NCBI GenBank assembly: GCA_938082445.1
Contig: CALLLL010000168.1
Coordinates: forward strand, 1 to 47,568
Direction: 5' to 3'
DNA length: 47,568 nucleotides
From: an uncultured bacterium
Lineage (GTDB): Bacteria; Hydrogenedentota; Hydrogenedentia; Hydrogenedentales; GCA-2746185
The position numbers were made by a program, and so were the translations under genes. Each line of letters starts with the position of its first letter. The first letter of the stretch is position 1. The notes below the pieces were generated by a model that was not told where the DNA came from, ran no database searches, and saw only the letters and a program-made list of their open reading frames with translations. Below, piece by piece: positions 16,773-24,313 of the stretch.

Positions 16773-17285
16773 TTAAGCGGGTTCCAGCTCTTTAGGAATC
16801 CATAGCTCCCGCAAGGTGCCTTTGGTGGAGACAGATAGGTCACTCCATGTGTCAATGGGTAGGTCAATTACTGCTAACGCTGCAGTAGGCATCAGATCAT
16901 AGCAATCAGCCAAGACTTCGATAAGCTCTTCACATGTTGGATTGTGTCCAACCAGCATCAAACACTGGATTTGATCTGAAACTGATTTCGCTACGGATAA
17001 ATACGCTGCAGCATCTCCACCATAAAGCTGCTCATAAAACTCGATGGGACCCTGATAGCCTGCAGCCTTTGCAAACGCTTCTGAGGTCAAGCGTGTGCGC
17101 TCAGCAGTTGAGGCCAGTATCGCTTGTGGTATGAGGTTTTGCTCAGCAATCAATGTGCCCATCCTAGGAGCATCTTTTTTACCGCGGCCATTTAAGGGGC
17201 GTTCATGGTCGCTGCACTCTGGATGTTTCCAACTGGATTTGGCGTGACGCAGAATAAGAAGGGTTTTGGTCTCGTTTGTATGCAT
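16773..17285 (-). CDS. SixA-like histidine phosphatase family protein
   Basis: About 170 residues. Near the start is LILRHAKSSWKHPE, the RHG-type active site in which His forms a phospho-histidine; the second His is in LVGHNPTCEEL. This matches short SixA-like phosphatases, which in Enterobacteria act on phospho-histidine of phosphotransferase or phosphorelay proteins. Target here unknown; cytosolic. ATG 17285 is chosen because GAGGT lies about nine bases upstream and the alternative start adds residues with no homology-like features. It is divergent from the GH42-like gene. Confidence 0.88.
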   Translation of the reverse strand: MHTNETKTLLILRHAKSSWKHPECSDHERPLNGRGKKDAPRMGTLIAEQNLIPQAILASTAERTRLTSEAFAKAAGYQGPIEFYEQLYGGDAAAYLSVAKSVSDQIQCLMLVGHNPTCEELIEVLADCYDLMPTAALAVIDLPIDTWSDLSVSTKGTLRELWIPKELEPA

Positions 17286-17410
17286 TGTGCTTACCTCGGG
17301 GTGGAAGGCTAAACGACAAACATGGATCAAAACTACGCGTACATACTATCAGGGACTTCTTAATCTGTCTAGCTTTTTCGAGCATATTGTGGATTGAAGT
17401 TTCACCCGAA

Positions 17411-18778
17411 ATGCGTCATTATAAGAACATGCCAACAATATCTCATCATAGGACAAATCTAGTTAAGGTTCTGCTCACACTAGTACTCAGTTTAGGGTAT
17501 ATTCCGCTTGTATCGGCTTCTGGAATGCTCGAATTACAATCACGCATTGACCAGTTAGAACAGCGATTCCAGACTGATCTCCATGGATGGAAAGCTCATA
17601 TAGGGGATGATTCGGCCATGGCTGAGGTACATTTCGATGATTCCGCATGGCCCAGTGTGGATATTGGCTTCGAATGGGAACCTCCGCACTCGATTTGTTG
17701 GTTTAGACGTTGGATTGAGGTACCGGAGCAAGTCGGAGGGGTTCCGGCCAAAGGAGCTCAGCTGGTATTACGCATGAATGTCGATAACGGCGGCGCGATT
17801 TATGTCAATGGAGAGCTTAAACAAGAAAACTTTGATTGGGCCGATGGCCGGGTTATCCTCTCCGATGCCGCACAACCCGGGGATCGTTATCTTGTAGCCA
17901 TTCGCGGAATAAACCGTCCAGGTTGGGGGGTGCTTAAAGGCGCTGCATTGGAATCCAGCGCATCATTGGCAATTTTACCCAACACAGTTGCTTTTTTAGA
18001 TGAAGTGAAATTGGCAATTTCAATGGTGCAAAGCGACAAAGGTTCCAAGAAATGGATAAAAGGGATTAATCAAGCATTGGATGGATTGGCTTTTGAGCAA
18101 CTCGCTCAAGGTAATGCAAACGCTTATCTGGAATCAATCAAAAAAGCGGAAAATGTATTCCAAGAAAAGGTTATTTCACAGATACGGAGACGTACAGAAG
18201 CTAAGTTACAAGATTTACAGAAACCCATTAAATCTTTAGAAAGTTTTATTCGTACAGGTGAAAACCAACATTTAGATCTTTCCTATCAAAAAGTAACATT
18301 AACCATGGCACAGCAGTTGGATGTCCATGCTCGGAAAGATTTAGCATCAACTCGTTTGCGCATTGTGAATCGAGCTAAATGGAATGTGGATTGGGTACGA
18401 AACGCTGTAAACCGTTCTTTGGAAGAAGCAAAGGACATTGTAATAAAAAATGCTTCTGTACATATTGTTCCCCGATATACAACAGGTGAAATAAACATAA
18501 AAAACGGCGCCTTCTACCAAAATGATTACCCCATGTTTTTTGTGGGTATGGGACACTTTGGTCAAGTGCGAAAAGACATCCCCTTATTCCAGGATTACGG
18601 CTTTAAAATTGCCCAAATCGTAGTTTCCGTGTCCGCCGTACTTCCCAATGAAACCGATATTAATGAGCAAGTTATTCAAGATCTTATTGCTACTTTAGAC
18701 AATGCAGCAAAACACAATGTCGCGATCGATCTGCTCATTGAGCCGCACGGTTGGCCACGCTGGGCTACCGAGAAATAA
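17411..18778 (+). CDS. GH42-like glycosidase, N-terminal part before an in-frame TAA
   Basis: About 455 residues from ATG 17411 (ATG 17429 is also possible). A signal peptide-like segment (VLLTLVLSLGYIPLVSAS) is followed by a GH2-like jelly-roll sugar-binding domain (FDDSAWPSVDIGFEWEPPHS, IYVNGELKQ, VAIRGINRPGWG), a helical middle region (about 200-355) and the first half of a TIM barrel (YPMFFVGMGHFGQ, IDLLIEPHGWPRW). The reading frame ends TEK-TAA, and the same frame resumes nine bases later in the next feature. Tyr (TAT or TAC) is the likely ancestral codon, since sequences like EKYPEL are usual here. The fragment lacks both catalytic glutamates. Confidence 0.75.
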   Translation: MRHYKNMPTISHHRTNLVKVLLTLVLSLGYIPLVSASGMLELQSRIDQLEQRFQTDLHGWKAHIGDDSAMAEVHFDDSAWPSVDIGFEWEPPHSICWFRRWIEVPEQVGGVPAKGAQLVLRMNVDNGGAIYVNGELKQENFDWADGRVILSDAAQPGDRYLVAIRGINRPGWGVLKGAALESSASLAILPNTVAFLDEVKLAISMVQSDKGSKKWIKGINQALDGLAFEQLAQGNANAYLESIKKAENVFQEKVISQIRRRTEAKLQDLQKPIKSLESFIRTGENQHLDLSYQKVTLTMAQQLDVHARKDLASTRLRIVNRAKWNVDWVRNAVNRSLEEAKDIVIKNASVHIVPRYTTGEINIKNGAFYQNDYPMFFVGMGHFGQVRKDIPLFQDYGFKIAQIVVSVSAVLPNETDINEQVIQDLIATLDNAAKHNVAIDLLIEPHGWPRWATEK

Positions 18779-18787
18779 CCGGAACTC

Positions 18788-20383
18788 ATGTGTGAAACCA
18801 CTAACTTTTTAAAGTACAAAATTGATCACCCCAAAGCACAAGATATTCTAAAAAAATATTTAACCGCACTTGTTCCGCGCATAGCCGATCACCCTGCACT
18901 CTTTAGTTATTGCTTGTTTAATGAACCCGGCTATGCTGACTACTCAGAGTTCTCCCATACTAAATTTCAAACGTGGTTAAAAGAAAAACATACTACGATT
19001 GAAACTTTAAATAAACGTCACGGGTCAACGTTTACTTCATTTGAAAGCATTCCCTTACCCGACGGTATACTTAGTGTAATTACCCGCGGGGAGAAACCAA
19101 ACTTGGCTTCTGGCGCAGCAGCCCAAGAACCTTTGTTGTATGAATGGTACCGCTTTAATCATGACCGTTTTAGCAAAGCCCACCATTGGGTGATGGACAC
19201 CTTGCGTGAACTCGATTCCGATACTCCTGTACACTCGAAAGTGCAAGGGAATCTTTTTGATTCCTACCCAACGTTTGCAACGGGGATTGATCACGAACGC
19301 TGGACAGATGCAACCGATATCGCCGGAAATGACAACTGGTCCTACTATCGAAGCTGGACCCAACACGACAAATCAATTAGTGGAGATTATGCTACGAATT
19401 GGTGGCGTCAAGCGATGTATTATGATTTCCAACGCAGTGTTGCGCCCTCAAAGCCCTTATTTAACAGTGAAAACCACCCCATCGAAGATGACACCCCTAT
19501 TTGGGTGGCGGGTCGTCATATACGTACAGTTTATTGGCAAGGCGCCATTCACGGACAAGGAGCCACAACGACTTGGGTATGGGAAGAAGATGATGGTGCA
19601 TCGCTGGAGGATAATATTATGACCCGCGCGAATTGTACCCATGCCTTAGGCACTGTCGGTTTGGATTTGCTTCGTCTTAGCGAAGAGATTGTTGCATTGC
19701 AGCAAGCAGAATCGAAGATTGCTTTGCTTGTAGTACCCTCATCCATTCCTTTCGCAGAAACGTATTTGAATGCGATGAAAGGAGCCTTCGAGGGACTACA
19801 CTTTCTAGGGGCACCTGTGAGCTTTGTTACAGAGCATCAAGTTAAGGAAGGGGCCTTATCCAACTTTGGGGCAATCATAGTTCCAGAAGCCATGCGCATA
19901 TCGGATGAACTAGTCAACAACATTGATACCTATGTGAAACAAGGTGGCACCATTGTAGTAGTAGGTGATTCCTTTAACTCTGATGAGTACGGTCTTTCAC
20001 GGACACGACCTCAATTTCTTCAAGCGAAAAGTAGCATCACAAGGTATGGAAAAGGCCGAGTACTCTATCGAAAAAGCATGACCGTTGATGAGTATCAAAA
20101 GTTAGGCGAAACGCTTATGAATGACTTGGAGGTTGCACGGCCCATTCGTGTAAGTAACCAAAATGGTCAACATGTACCTGGAGTGGAATATCGTTCTGTA
20201 CCCTATAAACAGGGTTATTTGGTTAACTTAGTACATTACGGAACTCATGAATTGCCGGTGCAACTTACGGCCCCAAGCGGGATAAATCGGGTAGTCAATC
20301 TTTTTGATGATGCTATCGTTTCGGATGTTTTTGAGATAGAGCCGTTGAGTCCCATGTTGCTTTATGTGGAGACAGCCCGATAA
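18788..20383 (+). CDS. GH42-like glycosidase, C-terminal part after the in-frame TAA
   Basis: 531 residues in the same frame as the preceding part. It contains the acid/base glutamate in FNEPGY (Glu46) and a likely nucleophile in FNSENHPI (Glu228), the second half of the TIM barrel, and a domain like the GH42 trimerisation domain (about 310-410, IALLVVPSS to GGTIVVVGDSF). A C-terminal beta domain follows. No signal peptide: if it is made separately it would stay in the cytoplasm. ATG 18788 has GGAA about seven bases upstream, a weak site. Together, 17411-20383 would encode a 990-residue exported enzyme. The order of domains and shared frame argue for one interrupted gene, by mutation or by stop-codon readthrough. 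Confidence 0.8.
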   Translation: MCETTNFLKYKIDHPKAQDILKKYLTALVPRIADHPALFSYCLFNEPGYADYSEFSHTKFQTWLKEKHTTIETLNKRHGSTFTSFESIPLPDGILSVITRGEKPNLASGAAAQEPLLYEWYRFNHDRFSKAHHWVMDTLRELDSDTPVHSKVQGNLFDSYPTFATGIDHERWTDATDIAGNDNWSYYRSWTQHDKSISGDYATNWWRQAMYYDFQRSVAPSKPLFNSENHPIEDDTPIWVAGRHIRTVYWQGAIHGQGATTTWVWEEDDGASLEDNIMTRANCTHALGTVGLDLLRLSEEIVALQQAESKIALLVVPSSIPFAETYLNAMKGAFEGLHFLGAPVSFVTEHQVKEGALSNFGAIIVPEAMRISDELVNNIDTYVKQGGTIVVVGDSFNSDEYGLSRTRPQFLQAKSSITRYGKGRVLYRKSMTVDEYQKLGETLMNDLEVARPIRVSNQNGQHVPGVEYRSVPYKQGYLVNLVHYGTHELPVQLTAPSGINRVVNLFDDAIVSDVFEIEPLSPMLLYVETAR

Positions 20384-20435
20384 GGTTGAAGTCATTTTAT
20401 CAATCCTTCATGATGGAGGAAAGGAGAATTAGTCT

Positions 20436-21098
20436 ATGAAGAAATATACGTGGTTTATAGCGTTGATGATTATAGTATGTGCTAGTCAATCACAAGCTGA
20501 GTCCCAAAAGATGGACAAAGATGGATTCACGCCCATGTTTAACGGAAAAAACTTGGATGGTTGGAAAACTACGGGGAATTGGGTGATTGAGGATGGCAAT
20601 ATATTGACCCTGCATCCACGTCCAGGCGAGCATGGGTGGCAACGCTTTGATGCGTATATCATGACTAAGCGCAAGTACAAAGACTTTGTGATAGATCTTG
20701 AATTTAAAATATTGGCCAAAGGTAATTCAGGTGTTTTCTTTAGAGTCGATGACCCCTTGGAGCCCGTTGAAAAGGGAATTGAAGTGCAAATTCTAGATAC
20801 CCATGGATTGGAAAATCCTGGTCATCATGATTGCGGAGGCGTTATTCGTACACAAGGCCCCTCCAAAAATATGGCTAAACCTGCAGGAGAATGGAATCGA
20901 TATATCATTACCTGTAAAGGAAATCACCTCACTGTAGTGTTAAATGGTGAAAAAATTATTGATTTACAGCTGGATAAATCGGCTATGAAAGATCGCCCTA
21001 TGGAGGGTCATATAGGTTTCCAAGATGAAGCCAAACGCGTATGGTATCGCAATGTACGCATTAAAGAGTTGAAAGAGGAAAAAGTTGCCAAGGAATAA
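20436..21098 (+). CDS. Exported DUF1080 (3-keto-disaccharide hydrolase-like) protein
   Basis: 220 residues with a signal peptide (MKKYTWFIALMIIVCASQSQA) and one DUF1080 domain. Diagnostic phrases are FTPMFNGKNLDGWKTTGN, DFVIDLEFKI, GNSGVFFRVD and GHIGFQDEAKRVWYRNVRIKEL. The fold is laminin-G/concanavalin-like, and some members cleave 3-keto-glycosides, while others may only bind sugars. It lies after the interrupted glycosidase and likely belongs to the same glycan-use group. AAGGAG is nine bases before the ATG. Substrate not known. Confidence 0.92.
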   Translation: MKKYTWFIALMIIVCASQSQAESQKMDKDGFTPMFNGKNLDGWKTTGNWVIEDGNILTLHPRPGEHGWQRFDAYIMTKRKYKDFVIDLEFKILAKGNSGVFFRVDDPLEPVEKGIEVQILDTHGLENPGHHDCGGVIRTQGPSKNMAKPAGEWNRYIITCKGNHLTVVLNGEKIIDLQLDKSAMKDRPMEGHIGFQDEAKRVWYRNVRIKELKEEKVAKE

Positions 21099-21201
21099 CC
21101 CACTATTTGCAATTGAATAATCAGTGGGAGTAGACTGGATTTTGTCTAAATGTGCAGCATAGCACTGTAGATCATTCACGCCCATAATTCGTAGGGGGAC
21201 T

Positions 21202-22224
21202 ATGGCTGAAATATCCCAACATAACGATAGTATCGAAGCACTGAAACAGCGACTGGAAGGCTTAAAAGTCGATCTGGATGCGAACGGTACAGAAGCCCTT
21301 AGAGGCGCAGTGATTGCAGAACGAGATTTATCCAATCTGAATTTAGCTGGCTGGGATTTGAGCAATGCCGATCTCTCTGGGTCCAATCTATCCAACACCA
21401 ACTTTTCTAGCGCTAATTTAACAGGGACCAAACTTTGTAACACCAATATTTCCGGCACAGAGTTTTTGGATGCTTCGCTAGTTAAAGCCGATTTGGCTGA
21501 AGCCCAAGGTGAAAACTGTGGTTTTGCTCGTGCCGATTTATCCGAAGTTAACGCGGTCGGTGCACAATTAAAAAATAGTTCTTTTAGCGAGGCCAATTTC
21601 ACGGATGCTATTTTCGGTGGAGCAAACTTGGAAGGCGGGCGACTGCGTGGAGCCAACCTCACTGCAGCCGAATTTGTTCATGCGAATTTACGCCATTGCG
21701 ATCTCGAAGATGCACAACTTGATAGAGCAAATTTTCATTTAACCGATTTACACGGGTGCAAATTAGCCGGTATCCAAGGCTACAAAACCACCAACTGGAT
21801 CGGAGTAAAAGTAGTCGATATCGATTTGCATGGCGCCTATCTCGTTCGTCGTCACATCATGGACGAAAATTACCTCTACGAATTTCGTAAGCAAAGTAAA
21901 TACACCGAATTTCTGTATTGGATCTGGTGGATTACCTCCGACTGCGGCCGCAGTTTATTGCGATGGACCGTGTGCATTTTTGCATTGATAGTGGCTTATG
22001 GTGTCGCCTATACCTTTGTGGATATTGACTACGGTGATTATCAAACACCTTTCAGTTCGATGTATTACAGTATTGTCACTCTAACGACTTTAGGGTATGG
22101 TGATGTGTTGCCCGCCTCTACAGCGGCTCAAATACTGGCCATATCTGAAGCCTTATTCGGGTATATAGGTCTGGGTGGTATGCTCAGTATCTTTGCCCAA
22201 AAAATGGGAAGACGCGCAGAATAA
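21202..22224 (+). CDS. Pentapeptide-repeat protein with C-terminal K+ channel pore
   Basis: 340 residues. After a short helical N-terminus, residues 38-190 consist of A(D/N)LxxAxF-type pentapeptide repeats (SNADLSGSNLSNTNF, ANLEGGRLRGANL), predicted to form a square right-handed beta helix. The C-terminal part has a two-helix pore: TM1 about 252-273, filter TLGYGD at 296-301, TM2 about 308-332. TLGYGD is the potassium selectivity filter. The repeat domain would lie in the cytoplasm, where ligand domains of K+ channels normally sit, and might gate the pore; that is inference. Its TAA overlaps the ATG of the HDOD gene (TAATG), so the two may be coupled. Both halves are clear. Confidence 0.92.
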   Translation: MAEISQHNDSIEALKQRLEGLKVDLDANGTEALRGAVIAERDLSNLNLAGWDLSNADLSGSNLSNTNFSSANLTGTKLCNTNISGTEFLDASLVKADLAEAQGENCGFARADLSEVNAVGAQLKNSSFSEANFTDAIFGGANLEGGRLRGANLTAAEFVHANLRHCDLEDAQLDRANFHLTDLHGCKLAGIQGYKTTNWIGVKVVDIDLHGAYLVRRHIMDENYLYEFRKQSKYTEFLYWIWWITSDCGRSLLRWTVCIFALIVAYGVAYTFVDIDYGDYQTPFSSMYYSIVTLTTLGYGDVLPASTAAQILAISEALFGYIGLGGMLSIFAQKMGRRAE

Positions 22225-23063
22225 TGTTTTCATTTCTTAGTAAAAAAAAGACCGACCCCGCCAAAGAACTTAAAGGAGCCTTGGGTGATTTTACATTGCC
22301 TTCGTTCTCCAAAGCAGACATCGAACTCTTGCGCTTAATACGGGACCTTGATTCAACGGCTAGCGATATTGCCGAGGTGCTCGAATTGGATCCAGGTTTA
22401 TCGGTGAAGCTATTGGGACTTGCAAATTCGGCAGCCTTTACGCCCAGTCATGAAATTCGCAGTGTATCCCAAGCCATCGCCCTAGTAGGATTATCACAGC
22501 TTGAAAGTTTGGTAATGTCCGCCACTTTGAGAAAAGGTGTGCCACCTTGTACTCACGATAAATTAAGCTCCGAAGACTTTTGGAAAACCTCTGCATTGCG
22601 AGGTGTATTGGCTCGGGATATCTCGACTAAACTGTGTCCCGCACAAAAAATGGTTTGTTTTACTGCGGGGTTTTTACAAGATTTTGCTATTCCATTTTTA
22701 TTGAGTCAACGACAGGATGACTATTTGCCCATCATTGATGCTTGGCATGCGGGTGATGCAACGATTTGTGATCAGGAGCGCGAAAAATTTGGATTTGATC
22801 ATGCTCAGGTCGCTACTTGGATTGCCAATGAATGGGATTTGCCCGAAGGATTGGCTTCAGCCATTGGAGGGCATCACAGGCCAGATGATGACGACTATGA
22901 TTGCCCACTACCGGTAAGCTTGGTTGCAAATCTATCTACTTCGGAACAAAGTTTGGAGCAATTCAAAACAGTGCTTCAAGCGCATATTGATGAAGAAGAC
23001 ATTGCGCCTCTTTTAGATTCTGCTCGAGAATCTGCCAGTGAACTCGCACGTTTTATGGCATAG
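22224..23063 (+). CDS. HDOD domain protein
   Basis: 279 residues. The HDOD core starts near 28 (FTLPSFSKADIELLRLIRDLDSTAS), with LELDPGLSVKLLGLANSAAF, then SVSQAIALVGLSQLESLV, and later GFDHAQVATWIANEWDLP and AIGGHHRPD. HDOD proteins are degenerate relatives of HD-domain phosphohydrolases, mostly signalling or regulatory proteins without proven enzyme activity. An HHRP stretch near 216 resembles an HD-type element. ATG 22224 overlaps the channel's stop. Cytosolic. Coupling to a K+ channel gene suggests a joint signalling role, not shown. Confidence 0.9.
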   Translation: MFSFLSKKKTDPAKELKGALGDFTLPSFSKADIELLRLIRDLDSTASDIAEVLELDPGLSVKLLGLANSAAFTPSHEIRSVSQAIALVGLSQLESLVMSATLRKGVPPCTHDKLSSEDFWKTSALRGVLARDISTKLCPAQKMVCFTAGFLQDFAIPFLLSQRQDDYLPIIDAWHAGDATICDQEREKFGFDHAQVATWIANEWDLPEGLASAIGGHHRPDDDDYDCPLPVSLVANLSTSEQSLEQFKTVLQAHIDEEDIAPLLDSARESASELARFMA

Positions 23064-23095
23064 TGCTATACTAGACTCCTAATTTCAAAGGAGTC
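23064..23095 (+). promoter_or_regulatory. Extended -10 and inverted repeat over the sialidase ribosome site
   Basis: TGC precedes TATACT (23067-23072). An inverted repeat follows: GACTCCT (23074-23080) pairs with AGGAGTC (23089-23095), and the second arm includes the ribosome site AAGGAG just before the ATG at 23099. If transcribed in full, the hairpin would mask that site. With the -10 at 23067 the start would fall near 23079, cutting the left arm, so the repeat may instead be a DNA-binding site. Confidence 0.45.
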
Positions 23096-23098
23096 ATT

Positions 23099-24313
23099 AT
23101 GAAAACTCAATTATTATTTTTTAGTTTCATTCTATGCTTGGTGCGTATAGCATTTGCTGAGCCTATTCTAGAGAAAACGAATATTTTTACGGCACATGAA
23201 GGCGGTTACGATGTATACCGTATTCCCGCCATAGCCGTAACCCCCAAAGGGACGATTCTCACTTTTTGTGAGGCACGAATGTTGCCTGAACAGCGTGCCG
23301 GTGCTGATTGGGCTAAGATGGATATTTTGATGCGGCGCAGTACCGACGGCGGTAAAACATGGTCGGCGGCGCGCAACATTATCACGCCCCCTGAAAATCC
23401 CGAGATCAATTCCATTGCCTTGGATCATGGATACGACGGTGCTGAAGAATTAACCGTTAATAATGCTGTGCCTATTGTTGATAACGAAACCGGAACGGTC
23501 CATTTTATTTACTGCATAGAATATGCTCGTTGTTACTACATGCGCAGCGAAGATGATGGGGAAACCTTTAGTGAAGCAGTAGACATCACCGAAGTGTTCG
23601 AAAAATTTAAACCTGAGTATCCCTGGAAAGTTATAGCAACCGGCCCTGGACATGGAATTAAGCTGAGTAATGGTCGTTTGCTCATTCCTGTTTGGATGTC
23701 GACAGGTACTGGCGGTGGAGCGCACCGCCCCTCAGCTGTATCGACGATTTTTAGTGATGATGAAGGAAAAACTTGGCAACGCGGTGAAATCGTGGTGAAT
23801 CATCCAGAGTTGGTGAATCCCAGCGAAACCGTTGCTGTCGAATTAGCTGATGGCCGTGTCATGCTTAACATTCGCCATGAGACATTTGATCGAAAAAATA
23901 AAAGTCGCTACCGCGCTATCACCACAAGTCCAAACGGTGCAGATCAATGGACACCCATTACTCAAGACGACGAATTGCCGGAATCCATTTGTATGGCCAA
24001 CATATTGCGCCTAAGCAAAGAAAGTGATGGCGATAAAAACCGAATTTTATTTGTAAATCCACACAACCCCGATGGGCGCGAGCGAAAAAACGTCACCTTA
24101 AAACTCAGTTACGATGAAACCGAAAATTGGTCTGTAGTGAAAGCATTGGAACCGGGCCGTAGTGGATACAGCGATCTTGCCATGGGACCCGATGGATTTA
24201 TCTACTGTTTTTATGAACGTGGGTCTTTCGATAAACACCACCACAATAGCGCGAACCTCTGCGTAGCTAAATTTAATCTGGAATGGTTAACCGACGGAAA
24301 GGATTCATTTTAG
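23099..24313 (+). CDS. Exported sialidase (neuraminidase) with BNR repeats
   Basis: 404 residues. The signal peptide (LLFFSFILCLVRIAFA) is followed by the RIP motif VYRIPAIAV (residues about 39-47), where Arg binds the carboxylate of sialic acid. Asp-box repeats are clear: RSTDGGKTWSAA, SEDDGETFSEA, SDDEGKTWQRG. SRYRAITTS and GRSGYSDLAMGPDG follow, the latter with the tyrosine of the family active site. The enzyme releases or cleaves sialic acids in the six-bladed propeller fold. Substrate is presumably host or algal glycans. Ribosome site AAGGAG is five bases before the ATG. Its stop touches the convergent DUF748-like gene without any gap. Some family members act on other sugars. Confidence 0.92.
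   Translation: MKTQLLFFSFILCLVRIAFAEPILEKTNIFTAHEGGYDVYRIPAIAVTPKGTILTFCEARMLPEQRAGADWAKMDILMRRSTDGGKTWSAARNIITPPENPEINSIALDHGYDGAEELTVNNAVPIVDNETGTVHFIYCIEYARCYYMRSEDDGETFSEAVDITEVFEKFKPEYPWKVIATGPGHGIKLSNGRLLIPVWMSTGTGGGAHRPSAVSTIFSDDEGKTWQRGEIVVNHPELVNPSETVAVELADGRVMLNIRHETFDRKNKSRYRAITTSPNGADQWTPITQDDELPESICMANILRLSKESDGDKNRILFVNPHNPDGRERKNVTLKLSYDETENWSVVKALEPGRSGYSDLAMGPDGFIYCFYERGSFDKHHHNSANLCVAKFNLEWLTDGKDSF

Noticed and set aside
18776-18778. Stop-codon reassignment (TAA read as sense in this organism)
   Set aside because: Many other genes of the window end in TAA at sensible places, so general reassignment is excluded; local readthrough remains possible.
21105-21134. CCCACT/AGTGGG inverted repeat after the DUF1080 gene as terminator
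   Set aside because: Only six base pairs with an 18-nt loop and no T tract.
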